Of a DNA stretch of 64,000 nucleotides, positions 47,345 to 59,307 are shown piece after piece; within the stretch, counting starts at the first letter, position 1, and every line of letters begins with the position of its first letter. Below the pieces are notes generated by a model. It worked only from the letters and a program-made list of their open reading frames with translations. It was not told the origin of the DNA and did no database searches. Both the position numbers and the translations under genes were made by a program. The stretch is from Nageia nagi (taxonomy: Eukaryota > Pinophyta), in contig JBITNC010000001.1 of assembly GCA_050084985.1 (NCBI GenBank), positions 211,606,001 to 211,670,000 of the forward strand, read 5' to 3'.

Positions 47345-48497
47345 TGCTACATGCAAAAAAATATGCCAAAAATTATGACGACTCACTCTACCACAATAAC
47401 ACCTTAATTGCCCAACGTCACACACAAGGATGCAATATTGCATCAAACGATATGAGATAGGAATTGGAGATCAAGTGTACCAATGCTTCATCAATGGAGA
47501 AATGATGAGTACAAGCAATACCAGACCCACAAGGGCTCAACATTGGCCTCCAAGGAGCCAACTAGGGAACACCAATGTGCAAATCGAACCATTAATGAAG
47601 ATACGTAGCAGAACAATCACACACTACCAGATCTATGGATGCCTCACTGAAGGGCTTCCTCATAGGCTAGCTCCTGGTGAAGAGAACAAGTGCAATTCCA
47701 GAATGCTATCGGATGGATTCAAAGATGCTGATTGCTATGGACGCCTCAGAAAAGGGCAACCTCACAAAACGAACAATTACCTCAACCGCTAGTCAGAAGG
47801 TGTTCTAAGCCTTTTGGACTCTCCCTAGTCTACATGCCCAAGGGTGTTTGACGTCGCCAAGTCTTTGGTAACTTCGAAGAGAAGAATAGGTTTTAATATC
47901 AAAATCAACATATCTTTGCAATGATGCTCCAATGCCTTATATAACATTCCTTGGATCTGGACCTCACCTAGAAGTCATCACTCATCCTCCAAATCCAACA
48001 TTAGCCTTTTAAAGGCTCCCAAATGCTAGACGTGGGTTAGATGTGCTCCCCAATGTGTCTAGGAATCATGCATGCCCATCGTTAGCCTCATAGAGGCCCC
48101 AAATGTCCAACGTGGGTGTCTAGGAGTCATGCATGTTTAGCGTGGGTGCCTAGGTGATATTATGTGCCAACGTGGGCGTCTAGGAGTCTCCCGAAGAGTG
48201 GCGAAGGTGTATAAGTGAAATAATGCTCCCTAAGTCTAACGTTGGGGTTATAGGTGACCATCCATGCTAATGTGGCATCCTAGGTGTCATACAAGACTTG
48301 CGCCAAGTGTACAAATAATAATAAAACAGCTCATCCTAAGCTTGGGAGGAAAACGTCCCACTTTGGGCTCACAATGTGGGTCCATTGGACCATTACTTTT
48401 CTATCCCAAGTAACTAATAACACAAAAACAAGATATTTACAAAGGGAACACCTAGGATCCCAAATTTACTTAATTTTGTTCAAAAAGGAATGTTACA
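47345..48497 (-). mobile_element. LTR, minus orientation, inner end unclear
   Basis: On the minus strand it starts TGTAACATTCC at 48497. It shares 'ggcctccaaggagccaactaggg', 'gtcgccaag' and 'cttatataacattcc' with the LTRs at 32.8 and 59.6 kb, and has ACGT minisatellite units at 47990-48290. The inner end is around 47345. There is no PPT after 48497 and no target duplication was found. Confidence 0.75.
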
Positions 48498-48756
48498 CAC
48501 CATACCCCAATCAGACGCAATCATGCAGTCACTAAGAAAACTTAATGCCTGATTGCTGTTACAGATAGAGTGCCAATTCTCTCAATATCTAATTAACTAC
48601 TAATTGGCTTAATGAAGGTTTTGACTTGTTCCACTGATATGTGGAAATTAATGACTAACATGTGTATAAAAACAATACACATTTTTCTCTTTCATACTCA
48701 ATAGTGATACTTCATTTATTTGCTTTGTCATGATGCTTTCCTTCTTGCCATTTCAG

Positions 48757-49040
48757 GAGAACGTGTAATGGATTATGTGAACTTGGATCATAGGTCTATG
48801 GGAATGTTTTGGGTTCTTTCGCATACAATGACCCAACCAGCTTGTGATGCAATTATGAATTGGCTGAATTCAAATCGCATTGCTGAAGTCATTCTACAAG
48901 GATCCATTGGTCAGCCTAGTGAGCGACTTGCTGTGATGCATGAGACTCGTCCTTTGCCAATAACATTGCTTTCTGGATTGTCTCTCCATTTATGCTTACG
49001 TCTTGCCAACCAGATCGAAGAGGCAATGTTTTCAGGCCAG
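48757..49040 (+). CDS. MED23: MED23 exon 8 (last exon recognised)
   Basis: The acceptor CATTTCAG|GA completes the phase-1 Gly codon from exon 7, and the donor GGCCAG|GTGATT is in phase 0. It encodes 'GERVMDYVNLDHRSMGMFWV', 'MTQPACDAIMNWLNS', 'ERLAVMHETRPLPITLLSGL' and 'LRLANQIEEAMFSGQ', co-linear with plant MED23 ('MDYxNxDDRSIGMFWVxxYTMAQPAC', 'PLPxSLLSG'). No stops. The expected next block ('V-PSIAMVETYTRLLLI' in other plants) was not found in the remaining 15 kb. Confidence 0.95.
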
Positions 49041-50234
49041 GTGATTATGAACTAACATTTGGTATGGTCATGGAGAAAGCCGATAATAGACTCTATTATA
49101 TTGTGAATGTAACAGGTTTTATTTGTTACTTACAAAATCTGTCCATTTCCTTGACTGGTTCCTGTTGTAGATTGCCCTTACAGTTTTTTTTTAATAATTT
49201 CATGAGTCAGTAAGGTGGTTGATATTGCCCATATATCAGTAAGGTGCATGGTTGATGAGTAGATTTACTTCATATTCATAATGTTTGTACACGACTTAAA
49301 ATAGCTATTAAAACATTAAATACTTTTAATCATGTTTCATTTTCATTTTTAATCCTGTCTGGTTTAGTTATACTAATTGGCCTATTATGATCTTATTTCA
49401 TTATGATCCACATAGTGTGGTGTGCCCTTATGTGAAAAAGGTGATGAAAGTCGTATTAATATTATTTGTTTTACATTTACCAGTTTTGTGTTTTTATTAA
49501 TGATTACAAAAATAAATAACAATGCCATAAAACATGTATATTTATTGTGTTTACGAAATGAAAATAGATTAATAGCTAAATGTAGTATAAAGATCTAGCA
49601 ATTAGGATTGTACAAATTTACAAGAATACAAAGAACTTATGTGGATAATGGAGAGTTGGAAGTTTGCTAGCGAAAAGCTTGTGTTTTTTAAGGGGAAACC
49701 CTAGCTATAGCCAATTCCAAAGATGATTATGAAAATGGTAATTTTGAAGATGGTCTTGCTTTAGATGATGCTAGAATCAATATGTGAGCATTCACACTGA
49801 CCTGATTTAACTTTGGGGGTTTGCTAGACCTGGGATGAGACCATCTACATTTTGAGCCTGTGTTGTAAAAGCACTTAGCATTCTAGGCCTGGAGGTTAGA
49901 ACATTGGGTGTTGAAACGCTAGGTATTTTGGCTTTGATGCCTTGCACTTTGTCCTTTCGATAGCTTGAATGTTTTGGATGATATTGTTGTGATGATGATT
50001 ACTTATGATCTTTCCATATTTGAAATGAACACTTATGGGTGCTTTGGATGGTAATTTAATCTATCATGAAAGTGCATTTGAAATAAATATTGAAGTTTAA
50101 GTGTAGTACCTTTTGAGATGCATGCTATTCATTGGTTTTGGAAGCAGCTTACCATCCATGTTTAAGAACTTGTATGATGTGGGGATTGGCCCATTGTTTA
50201 CAAAATCAATATGTGTCTTGCCCTTGTAGACTGG
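49041..50234 (+). other. Start of MED23 intron 8, unclassified
   Basis: No exon 9, LTR or RNA gene is recognised here. Confidence 0.55.
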
Positions 50235-50441
50235 TGTGACGTCCCCCTTTGATTATTGTACTTGATTCTAGAATCCAACAGATTCCCCCTTTGTATTATA
50301 TTGAATTATTTAATTGTGCTTTAAGTTGATACTTGGGATAGAAGACTTAATGGGTCATTGGACCCACTGTGAGCCCCAAGTGGGATGAGCACTTAATGGT
50401 CCCAATGTTGAGATTGGGAGCACTTGTACACATGCATCAAA
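50235..50441 (+). mobile_element. LTR 5'-end fragment, plus orientation
   Basis: It starts TGTGACGTCCCCC and matches the first ~200 bp of the solo LTR at 30926 up to 'gagattgggagcacttgtac', lacking an internal segment ('tgagccccaagtgggatga' jumps straight to 'gcacttaatgg'). Confidence 0.8.
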
Positions 50442-50519
50442 AACCAATCTCAAGGTAATGCACCTCATTGCCTTTGCAAAAATAGGGTCCTCAAAATTGT
50501 GTATTTTGGGGTGTGTTGT

Positions 50520-51097
50520 ATGGGCACGACAGGGATGTGCTTGAAGCTGCACCAATACTAGTGTCCACTGTATGATACAAGCAATAATCAATAATTTGTA
50601 TATCCAACAATGATGCTCCAAGGCCTAATATAGCTGACATTGGATCTAGATCTCAAGTCATCACCCATCCCCTCAAACTCCAATGATGGCAGCTAGGGGT
50701 CATTCCAGGCCCAATGTGGGTATCTGGGCCTCACTTATGCTCCATGTGGGTCCTCAAGCTCAACGTGGGCTTAAGAGGGCATGCGTGGGTCAAGGAGGCA
50801 TGTGTGGGCACCTAGAGGACATGCATGGGTGTCATGGGCCCTTAGGTGACTATCCATGTTCTAAGTGCTAAATAAGCCTTGGGATTCCTCCCACAATCAT
50901 ATTTCGAGATCTCCAAGTACCTTAAATCGTACTAAACTACACTTGGGAGGGAGACGTCCCACTTGGGGTTCATAGTCAGGTCCAACGGACCTTTATATAT
51001 TCTATCCCAAGTTCTAACTAATAAAGCATAATTAAATATGTACAAAGAGGGAATTTGATTCCAAAATTAAATACAATACTTAAAGGGGGACGTCACA
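50520..51097 (-). mobile_element. 3' LTR (truncated) of the gag-protease element, minus orientation
   Basis: On the minus strand it starts TGTGACGTCCCCC at 51097, right after a polypurine tract, and runs to ~50520, where it is cut. It has ACGT minisatellite units at 50700-50830. Together with the plus fragment at 50235-50441 it forms an inverted pair. Confidence 0.85.
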
Positions 51098-51133
51098 ACG
51101 TCTCCCCTCTCAAATTGCTTGCCCTTAAGCAAT
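51098..51133 (-). other. Polypurine tract and adjoining hairpin
   Basis: The minus strand has GAGAGGGGAGACG directly before the LTR. Upstream of it lies ATTGCTT..AAGCAAT (51114-51133), an inverted repeat. The same PPT-hairpin layout occurs at 60734-60770 and 62967-63003. Confidence 0.8.
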
Positions 51134-51544
51134 GGTAGAATGCTGTAGCATATTGTCTTCCAAAAATCTTTTTGCCTCTTTGATTGCAATCTGCTGGAGT
51201 GGAATGCAACTTCAATAAGTCTCCTCTATGGTGAAGGTCCTGTATGAAACGTTGAAGCTACCTCCTCATATATCAACATTGCATGCAAAAAGTTTGATAT
51301 GCTGTTGCTGTCAACCCTTATCAAGTTGCAAAATACTTGCAAGCATTTTGGTTCCATCATCCTCAGAAAACATGGGAGTGTATATAGGGATGTTGATGCA
51401 TCCATCCATGCTAGGCATCTAGTTGTAGTAGTGTGCATATGGAGGCCTCCTAGAAGATGTACTCGCAAAAACATCTAGTAAATCAAGCATGAGTAAAAAC
51501 AGGTGGAGCCTTCGGTCTATGGCTATGGCCAAGCTTTCCCCAAG

Positions 51545-51990
51545 CTCAACATTGGACCCCAAACTCTCCCAGCTGCCAACGTGGAGTCCCAATCCTCCCT
51601 GCTCTCTGACGTGGGATACCAAACTCTCTTCAAGCCCAATACTAGGTTTCCAAGCCTACCCAGGTCCAACGTGGGATGCCAACACTCCATTATGCCAATC
51701 GTTGGGTGCCCAAGCGTCACCAATCCCAATGTGAGGTGTCCAAACTCTTTCATGCTCATCATCAGGTACTAGAGCCCCTCGAGCTCCCACGTGAGGTGCA
51801 AAAACTTTCCCAAGTCCAACTTGGGGTGCAAGGGTCCCTCCAAACCCAACGTCAAGTAGCAAACCTCCCCAGTGTCCCACGTGAGGGGTGGAAGCTCCTC
51901 CATTTCCAACGTGGTGTGTCGAAGGCCGTCCAAGCTCCACGTCAAGTGCCAGAGCTCCTTTATGTCCAACATGGGGTATGGGAGCTTCCC
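51545..51990 (-). repeat. 30-bp minisatellite in frame with the protease ORF
   Basis: The core (CCAACGTGGGGTG-type on the plus strand) falls at 51547, 51577, 51607, 51637, 51667, 51697, 51727 and so on: a 30-bp period for about 14 units. On the minus strand the frame is open and encodes a 10-residue repeat of the form 'L..LTL.LEG'. Confidence 0.92.
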
Positions 51991-52540
51991 ATCACTCCTT
52001 GCCTCGTGCCAAGGCTCGTCCATGTTCAACATGGGCTCATCTTCTTCCTCTTCCTTTTTCTGACACCACTCAATCACCTCTAATCTTTTGTTGGTGACTT
52101 GTGGGCAATCATCCTGAATTCCCTGCAATGTGTGGGTCTTACCATCAATATCGAAGTTCATGGTGAGCTTTTGGTAGTTGGTGCGAATGTCACCCAACTC
52201 AAATAGCCACTTCACACCCAGAATGATATGAGGATGTCCCTTCAGAGGATAGACATTGAAGTCTTCCCTCACGTGTAGCTTTGTAGTCTAACACCAAACC
52301 TCTCAACGATTTGGTCCACCAAGGTGAGTTTTCCATTGGCATTGGAAACTGTAAACCCCTCGAACCCCTTGGTCTTTAGGCCCTTCTTCTTTGCAAAACT
52401 CTCATCAATGAAATTATGTGATGCTCTAAGGTCAATCAAGACCATCACATCCTGATGACCACCTGCTTGCCCCATTACCTTTAGTGTGAGGTACTTCTTC
52501 ACCCCATGGAGTGAAGCAATCATGCTCCACAATGAGCCTT
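51769..52540 (-). pseudogene. Gypsy-type retropepsin and downstream linker of the gag-protease element
   Basis: Minus strand 52269-52532 encodes 'LTLKVMGQAGGHQDVMVLID' and 'LRASHNFI'. The active site reads DLRAS (52418-52433) instead of DSGAS, so the protease is dead. A one-frame shift at ~52270 leads into 'FNVYPLKGHPHIILGVKWLF', 'ELGDIRTNYQKLTMNF', 'GKTHTLQGI', the normal Gypsy protease C-terminus and pre-RT linker. Where the reverse transcriptase should begin, the ORF runs instead into an acidic 'KKEEEEDEP' stretch and the 30-bp repeat. No RT, RNase H or integrase is present before the PPT. Confidence 0.85.
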
Positions 52541-53147
52541 TTGCCTTAAGTGCCTCTTAGTTAAGCATGCCCATACCAAGGTCTAAGTCTGAATCATCCG
52601 TCTCCTCATTCGAAAACACCTCAATGTAATGCACCTGCCCTTTGCCTTGGAAACGGTATCCTGACTTCCACTTCTTCTTGTAGTAGAAGCACTTACCCTC
52701 TTCTCTCAACTTTCTCCAGGTAGCTGTGTCCAATTGTCTTGTTTGAGGCGGGGGAAAGGGTTTGGACTTGCTAGGCCCCTCTTTCTTTGCAAACTTCTTC
52801 TGAGTGGCCTACCCCTTGTACATCTGCCCTCGTTATATGGACTTCATGGTAGGCTCCAAATCGTAAGCAACCCTAATAGCATCATCAAGGTTTCTTGGTG
52901 TAGATACCTTGACCATCCCCTGCAATGTCTCCATCAATTCTCTATGAAAAGAAATGTCAACCTCTCCTCCGAAATGTTGTGAATCATAACTGCAACCTTC
53001 TGAAATTCGGACACATACTCATCTACTGCACCTTGCTGTTTCAGAGAGTTTGAAGTAGTCATTCTCCCTTTTTCGATCAAACCTCTTTACCAACCTCTTG
53101 GCAAACTCATCGAAAGAGGTGATGTGGGAGTAATTTTTATGTTCCAA
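52541..53147 (-). pseudogene. gag C-terminal part of the gag-protease element
   Basis: Broken minus-strand frames read 'LEHKNYSHITSFDEFAKRLV', 'KRFDRKRE', 'FHRELMETLQGMVKVSTPRN' with 'LDDAIRVAYDLEPTMK', and a decayed zinc-knuckle ('WRKLREEGKCFYYKKKWKSG') in which the second Cys is lost. The order is capsid then nucleocapsid, continuous with the protease at 52540. It is separated from the gag N-terminal half by an inserted LTR. Confidence 0.8.
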
Positions 53148-54545
53148 AATCACCCTCAACAAAAACAAACCAAGCTAGGGCTTCTATAACCCTCAATCAC
53201 CCAATGATTGCCCTCTAGGGCACACAAACACCTCAGTGCACCAACGTGGGCCTCCTAAGTCTTCCTCACTACACACGACACCAAACAATGATCCCACAAA
53301 GTTGACGTTAGCCCCTAGGCTTCTCCAGCACTAAGCTAACCACACGAATGCAACACAACAACAATGGACAACGTAGAAATACCCATGATGGGGCCACACC
53401 ACAATACTGAGCCAGATCAAGCTTCCAACACCAGTATATCACAACGCATGCATACAAAGGGAACAACACAATGATGAGAGACACAAGCTGTATTATATCA
53501 TGGAATAACAATGGAGTACAATGAGGATCTCAACATCCAGATCTAGGGCTCCAAACCCTTGTACAAGCTGAACACCACAAGAAAGACTTATTCCCTCAGA
53601 CTCCGAATCCTCTCTTGTTAAGGAGCCTCCTTGAACCCTGGGGACCATTGAAGGTAGAAGCTCGCCCTCGGAATACCATCGAATGGACTAGGTGACCCAT
53701 CTAAGTCGTAGAATGCCAGGCTCCCAACCCTGTCACTCCTCTAGACACCGTCTAGGAATAATGCTTAGCACTGCCAAGACTTGTATGCCCCATCAAGTTC
53801 AGTATAGAAGAAGTATAATCAATAGCTAACCTCATTATGGAGCTCCATCCTCACTAGATAGTCTCTCCTAGATCTCACCTAGGAATCATGCACGTTGCTC
53901 TCTATTCCAATGTTGCCTAGGGATACCCGTAGTCACAAGATCTAATGGATAGATATGCAACACCTTGGAATAATGCATCACAGCTTAGACAAATGGTCCC
54001 ATTACTATTGCTACTTGCATTGAATACACATCACAACATACTGACATCCCAAGGAGTGGGACGTCACATTTCAAGGGGTCAATATAGAGATGTTCATAGA
54101 TTTCTGTTGGCGGCCACGAAGTGGAAGATTGGTCCGACTGGTGAACTTCAAGAGCCCATAACTCCTTTGTCTCTTGATGAAACCATGTTGTGTGACCTAT
54201 CAAAACATTGCCCACGAGATGCCCTATCCAAAGAACTAATCATATCAACTCTTCGAGACCTGTGGCGAACTCTACCTTTTGAAAAGGGATACTACAGGGA
54301 TTCCCACAATTCGGGATTACCCACACATAACAACACTACATTGGGATTCCCACAATCTGGGAATACCCATACACGACATCACATGTTACTACTCAAGGGG
54401 AGACGTCCCATTACTGGGCTCACAATGGGGTCCACAGACCATAAGTTCTTGCTTGAGTTATACATGTACAACAAGACCATAAACAAACACTAGATTACAA
54501 AGTGACCATGACACAATTTGTCATTGGCTCAAATGGGATGTCACA
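53147..54545 (-). mobile_element. LTR inserted in the gag of the gag-protease element
   Basis: Outer end TGTGACATCCCATTTGAG at 54545, inner end near 53147. It is highly similar to the solo LTR at 25204-26443 over both ends, but with an additional ~400-bp module (53880-54290) also found in the LTR at 59308-60733. It splits gag between 'HFEGDA' and 'LEHKNY'. A clean target duplication is not visible and some gag codons are lost. Confidence 0.8.
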
Positions 54546-55490
54546 GGCATCACCCTCAAAGTGCAATAATGCAAAATGAATCGCATCCTCCTCTATTATA
54601 TTCGGGCTCAAAGTAAAGTAGGTCTGCAATTGATGTAGCCAAGCCCTAGCTGTCATCCTCTTGCCATCATATAGGGGTACCTACATTTTGTTGATTTTCT
54701 ACTGCAGATCCCTCTTATCTCCACACGAGTTGCTTTAGGAGAGTTTGCCATGAGAGTTGATGCCTTTCAACCCCAAAATCTACAGGTAGCCGTTGAAGTT
54801 CACGTCTCTCCTCAAAACTGGATCCAGCATGGAATACTTTTTGAAAATCTGGTTCAGCTCTAGAGGGCCAGGGATCCGGTTCTTTGCTTTATTAGTTGAC
54901 TTCTTAGCAAACATGGGCTTGGACGGTTTGGGAATAATGGGCTGCTCCCCTATCTTCCCAACATCCTCATCTAGGAACCTCCCTAGGAGAGGGTTTGTTC
55001 CTTGCAAAGCTCTATGAGAATGAGATCTCAAAAATGTGGGTTCTAGATGACCCATGGATCTGTGATGAGTGGATCTTCTATTTCTCAAATTGCGCGTTCT
55101 TCTCAAGCTCGGCTCTCTCTCCGTCCTGACCTCTTGTGGCTCTTCTTCTTCATCTTGGATAGGATGTGGAGGGCTCACATGCCTTTTTGGCATTTTTTGG
55201 CCTCCAATGAATTTGTTGACAATAGTCATCTGCTTTTGCATGGTGGTTATGACACCCTTCATATTGTGGATGGCCGAGATGAGCTCATTAAACCTCCTCT
55301 CAGGTGTGGACTCTCTAGCCGAAGTAGGGCTTCTCCTGGCCAATGTAGATCTGCCCCTCCCAACCTCATTCTTCTCACCAATATTGTCCTTATTAGGCAC
55401 GTTATTCATCCAAGACTGACGGTCCTCATCATGGGTTGTTCTAGAGAGGGTTTGTTCATGCTATGTCTTTCTGCTCTTCTTTGCAGAAGC
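54546..55490 (-). pseudogene. gag N-terminal part of the gag-protease element
   Basis: The minus-strand ORF at 54780-55409 is 209 residues: 'SPTSARESTPERRFNELISA', 'IHNMKGVITTMQKQMTIV', an acidic/Arg-rich stretch 'QDEEEEPQEVRTEREPSLRR', then 'GPLELNQIFKKYSMLDP'. The likely original start is 'MASAKKSRKT' at ~55490, with a stop at codon 11. After 54780, broken frames continue to 'AIHFALLHFEGDA', the capsid region interrupted by the LTR at 53147-54545. Primer site and LTR lie directly upstream. Confidence 0.8.
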
Positions 55491-55565
55491 CATCTGTCTT
55501 TTGCTGCTAGATCTTGTGTAGTAGTTGTGAATTGTTGGTTTCATTCACAGGTTGGCCAAATCCAA

Positions 55566-55577
55566 GTTCTGATACCA
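55566..55577 (-). other. Primer binding site (initiator tRNA-Met type)
   Basis: The minus strand reads TGGTATCAGAAC one base after the LTR end ...TCTACA. It differs by one base from the common TGGTATCAGAGC. Confidence 0.92.
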
Positions 55578-55578
55578 T

Positions 55579-56772
55579 TGTAGAATCCCAATCACAATTT
55601 CGAATGCAATTAAGCAAATTCACTTAAACAAGCACCCACGTCTAGCCTAGAAGGGTAATTACAAGCATCAAACACCTCCATATGCCAATGTTAGGGCTAG
55701 GGCACCAAATACAAGTCTACACAACACAATAATGCCAACGCATGGCCACAACATGCATGAATGGGCAAATACACCACAACGTTGCAATAATGAACAAGTA
55801 CACAATGTAATATGAGATCTCAATGCCCAATTGTTGTATTAAAGATGTATGATGAACAATGATACAAGGCTTAATGTTGGCCTCCTAGGAGCCAACTGGG
55901 GCACAACAAATATGACCAATGCTGGACGGACATAACACTGAATGGGTAGCCTCACTCCCTCAGAATTTGAATCCTCTCCATCGAAGGAGCTCTCTCCAAA
56001 CCTTGGTGACCAACTATATGGTAGGAATGTGACCTCAGAATGCTACTAGATGAACTAAGGTGCTACCCCTCAGCCGTAGATCAACATGATTCCTCAGCCT
56101 GCTAACCCTCCTAGATGTTGCACGTAGGGATGTGCTTGATGCTGCACAAAGATTGGTGTCCATTGGATGGTATAAGCAATAGTCAATAATATGTATATCC
56201 AACAATGATGCTCCAAGGCCTAATATAGCTAACATTGGATCTGGATCTCACTTCAAAGTTATCACCCAACCCCTCAAATTCCAACGATGGCACCTAGGGG
56301 TCATTCTAGGCCCAACGTGGGTATCTAGGCCTCACTTATGCTCCACGTGGGTCCTCAAGCTCAACATGGGCTTAAGAGGGCATGCATGGGTCAAGGAGGC
56401 ATGCTTGGGCACCTAGGAGACATGCGTGGGTGTCATGGGCCAATGTGGGGTTCTAGGAGTCTCCCCAAGGTTGGTGCATGTGTACAAGTGCTCCCAATGT
56501 CAACGTTGGGGCCATTAGGTGACTATCCATGCTATAAATGCTAAATAAGCCTTGGGATTCCCACAATCATATTTCAGGATCTCCAAGTACATTAAATCAT
56601 ACTAAACTACATCTGGGAGGGAGATGTCCCACTTGGGGTTCACAATGGGGTCCAACGGACCTTTATATGTTCTATCCCAAGTCCTAACTAATAAAGCACA
56701 ATTAAATATGTACAAAGAAGGAATCCGTTGGATTCCAAAATTAAATAGAATACTCAAAAGGAGGATGTCACA
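55579..56772 (-). mobile_element. 5' LTR of the gag-protease element
   Basis: On the minus strand it starts TGTGACATCC (56772) and ends GGGATTCTACA (55579), 1194 bp, directly followed by the primer site and gag. ACGT minisatellite units lie at 56280-56530. Upstream (above 56772) there is no polypurine tract but another element's internal sequence, so this element inserted into it. Confidence 0.92.
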
Positions 56773-59307
56773 ATACCACTGTCATAAAATCAGTGGCACT
56801 CTCACACCCCTTTGGGGTGGCATCTTCGCTGGTCTTCATCTCCCATCTGCTTTCTAAGACCTCTTGTACCTTGGGGCTGGTGTGAATGCTTTCCAACTTG
56901 TTTACTACTAGGAAGGGATGTGTAACATTGATTCCCTTTAGTGTGATCTCCTCTTCTTGCTCAAAGAAGTCCATCTTCAACCCTTGATAATTGAAGTGAG
57001 CATTTCTTAGTATTATATGAGGAAACTTTACAACAGTCATTTCAAGGCTGATCCATGCCTCCATATGGTGTAAAGAGAGTTTCCAAGGGTGGATGTCACC
57101 CTCACAACTCTTTGAAGATATTTTACTCTTTTGTGCAACTATTCCATAAACATCAAAATCTTCAAAACATTTCGAATGACTGTCATAAAACTTAAAATGA
57201 TTGCCGTATCTTGCTGATCCATGGCTCTAAAGTTTGCTCAATCACTCTGTAACATATATTTACTTTTCCTTTGGTCTCATGCACAACATTATTCTGAATA
57301 CCTCCTTTGAAATCTGTCCATTAAATTCTCATGCCTTGTAAGTAAGCATATGTGAAATCCATCATCTTGTGTTTAATATAAGCATATATGAGGCCTACCA
57401 AGTCATGTCTAATATTTAGATGACTCTTATATGTTTTTCCAACAGCTGAAACATTCATATATACCTTTCTTTATGCTTCTTCATACTGCTGTTCTGAGAT
57501 TACAGTGTAGTACAGTGTTCAGATTCCTCTTTCCAAACATGCCTTCATCTTGGTCAATTAAAACATGGACTATTTCTCTAGATTGGGTGTTTATGGTACC
57601 AAGTAATGTTGTTGTATGAAAGAACCATCCAATTCTATGCTTCATTAGTCTGTGACTATTCAACCATGAAACCCATAAGAAGGAAGCCAAACTAAGTATG
57701 CTGCTGTTATAACAATTAGAATTCATGACATACCTCATGGTAGTGATCTCATGACCGTCCCTTGTCTTAACATAGCGCCAATGCGACTTCAAAGAGTGGA
57801 AGTCCCCTTTCAAACTTTCTACTGACTTTACAACAATGATGCGGGCTCCATCCATCCCATACTAGATGAATAGTTGGTTGATATTTTGTAAACAAAGGTC
57901 AAGGTTGAGTTCAAACCTTTTTGACACAAGTCCATAGCTTAACTCAAACCCATTATTTATATTTTGCTCATCATGAAAAATCTTTTCTTTGAACCAATCA
58001 TTTTCTAATTCAAGGAAACTGAAGTTTTGGAAATCTAATTGGCATCCATCAAAGCTAACATTCAAGCAATTGACTTGGAAACTTCATCTATATCATGTTC
58101 CAATGTAACCAAGGCATGAATACCAAAACAACGGTTATAGAAATCATACCTCATAAAAACATTATTGTGGGTGAACCATGATTTCAAATAGTGTCTAGAT
58201 GCTTCTACAAGTGTGATGTCTCATTCAAAATGCTCCCAAGCTTCCTTGAGAATGGAATAAATCGCTAGGGGTCCACACATTGCCCCATAAGTGTCTTCTT
58301 CTCCCACTCTTGTCCTAAAAATGCTAGTGGTCCCATCTTTCCTTCCATTGGCTTGCATATCTTCATGCATGGAGCTAAAATACTGAAGCAAATCTGAATG
58401 TGAATTTGAGCCATCATTAAACTCAATGTATGGGCTAAGCAAGGGGTGATCCACGTTCTTCATCATCATTGTTTCTTGCTCAATGGCACCCGGATACCAT
58501 GGAACTATGTGCTGATGTTCCTTAATTAAAAGGGTGCGCTCAAGGTGTACCTCATCAATGGCTGATGTATTAAACAAATTATACCTCAAAGACTTTTTGA
58601 TATGCTCTCGTTTGAAGGCACAATAGTGGTCTCAACAATGCTATCATCATCTTCACAAAAATCATCTTGGGACATTAACATACATACCTAATGTGATGTG
58701 GAATTACCAATTCCTGATTTGAATTCTTCCTTGCTAGGTGCTTGCTTACTTTCAAGAACAATATTGGTTGTTCCTATGACATCTTTTTGGCATGATTCCT
58801 CCTTGGGCAAGTTAATGTCTACTTCATTTGGCATAGTCCCTCGTTTATTAAGTGGTGCTTCTTGATGTTGGGCGACATCTTTGTTTTCTTCTTCATGTGG
58901 TGGAGTGATATCCACAATTTCTACTATGTCGTTCTTCTTCTTCAATTTTCAAGAAAGGTTTCAACTTCCTTTCAAAGTGCTTGCTCTCCTTGCCAATTCT
59001 TTTTCCCAAAATCCTCAAGTAACTTTCAAAAGAAACTATTTGCTTGAAATCAATGCTCTTACCTTGGTATTGTGCAAAATATGTATCCATGTGATTTCGT
59101 CCATTCCCTTGATCTTGTGCGGCTTCCCTAGGCTCCTTTTGCAATGTTCTAGGTCGTTCTTGATGTGGTTGGGGGCGAGAGAGACCATCTACCTTGCTCA
59201 CTAGTTGGGTTAACAAGTCTATCATGGTCTTCCATTGCGCTTGTGGTTTGTCTGTCATTTCTTCAATTTGTAGTTCTTATTCCTTCATCCGCAATGTTTG
59301 TGAAAAT
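56773..59307 (-). pseudogene. Internal region of another LTR element with unassigned ORFs
   Basis: Minus-strand ORF pieces: 58893-59258 ('MTDKPQAQWKTMIDLLTQLV', 'QYQGKSIDFKQIVSFESYLR'), a gag-like N-terminal region; 58688-58945, Glu/Lys-rich; 58221-58589 ('EHQHIVPWYPGAIEQE', 'GAMCGPLAIYSILKEAWEHF'); 57862-58065; 57481-57855; and 56768-57064 ('VVKFPHIILRNAHFNYQGLK'). The first looks like a gag coiled segment. I cannot assign the others to protease, RT, RNase H or integrase. It lies just inside the LTR at 59308-60733 and is cut at its other end by the insertion at 56772. Confidence 0.6.

Noticed and set aside
53945-54493. 182-codon plus-strand ORF as a candidate MED23 exon 9
   Set aside because: It shows no MED23 blocks, and it lies inside an LTR whose counterpart occurs at 59.3-60.7 kb.
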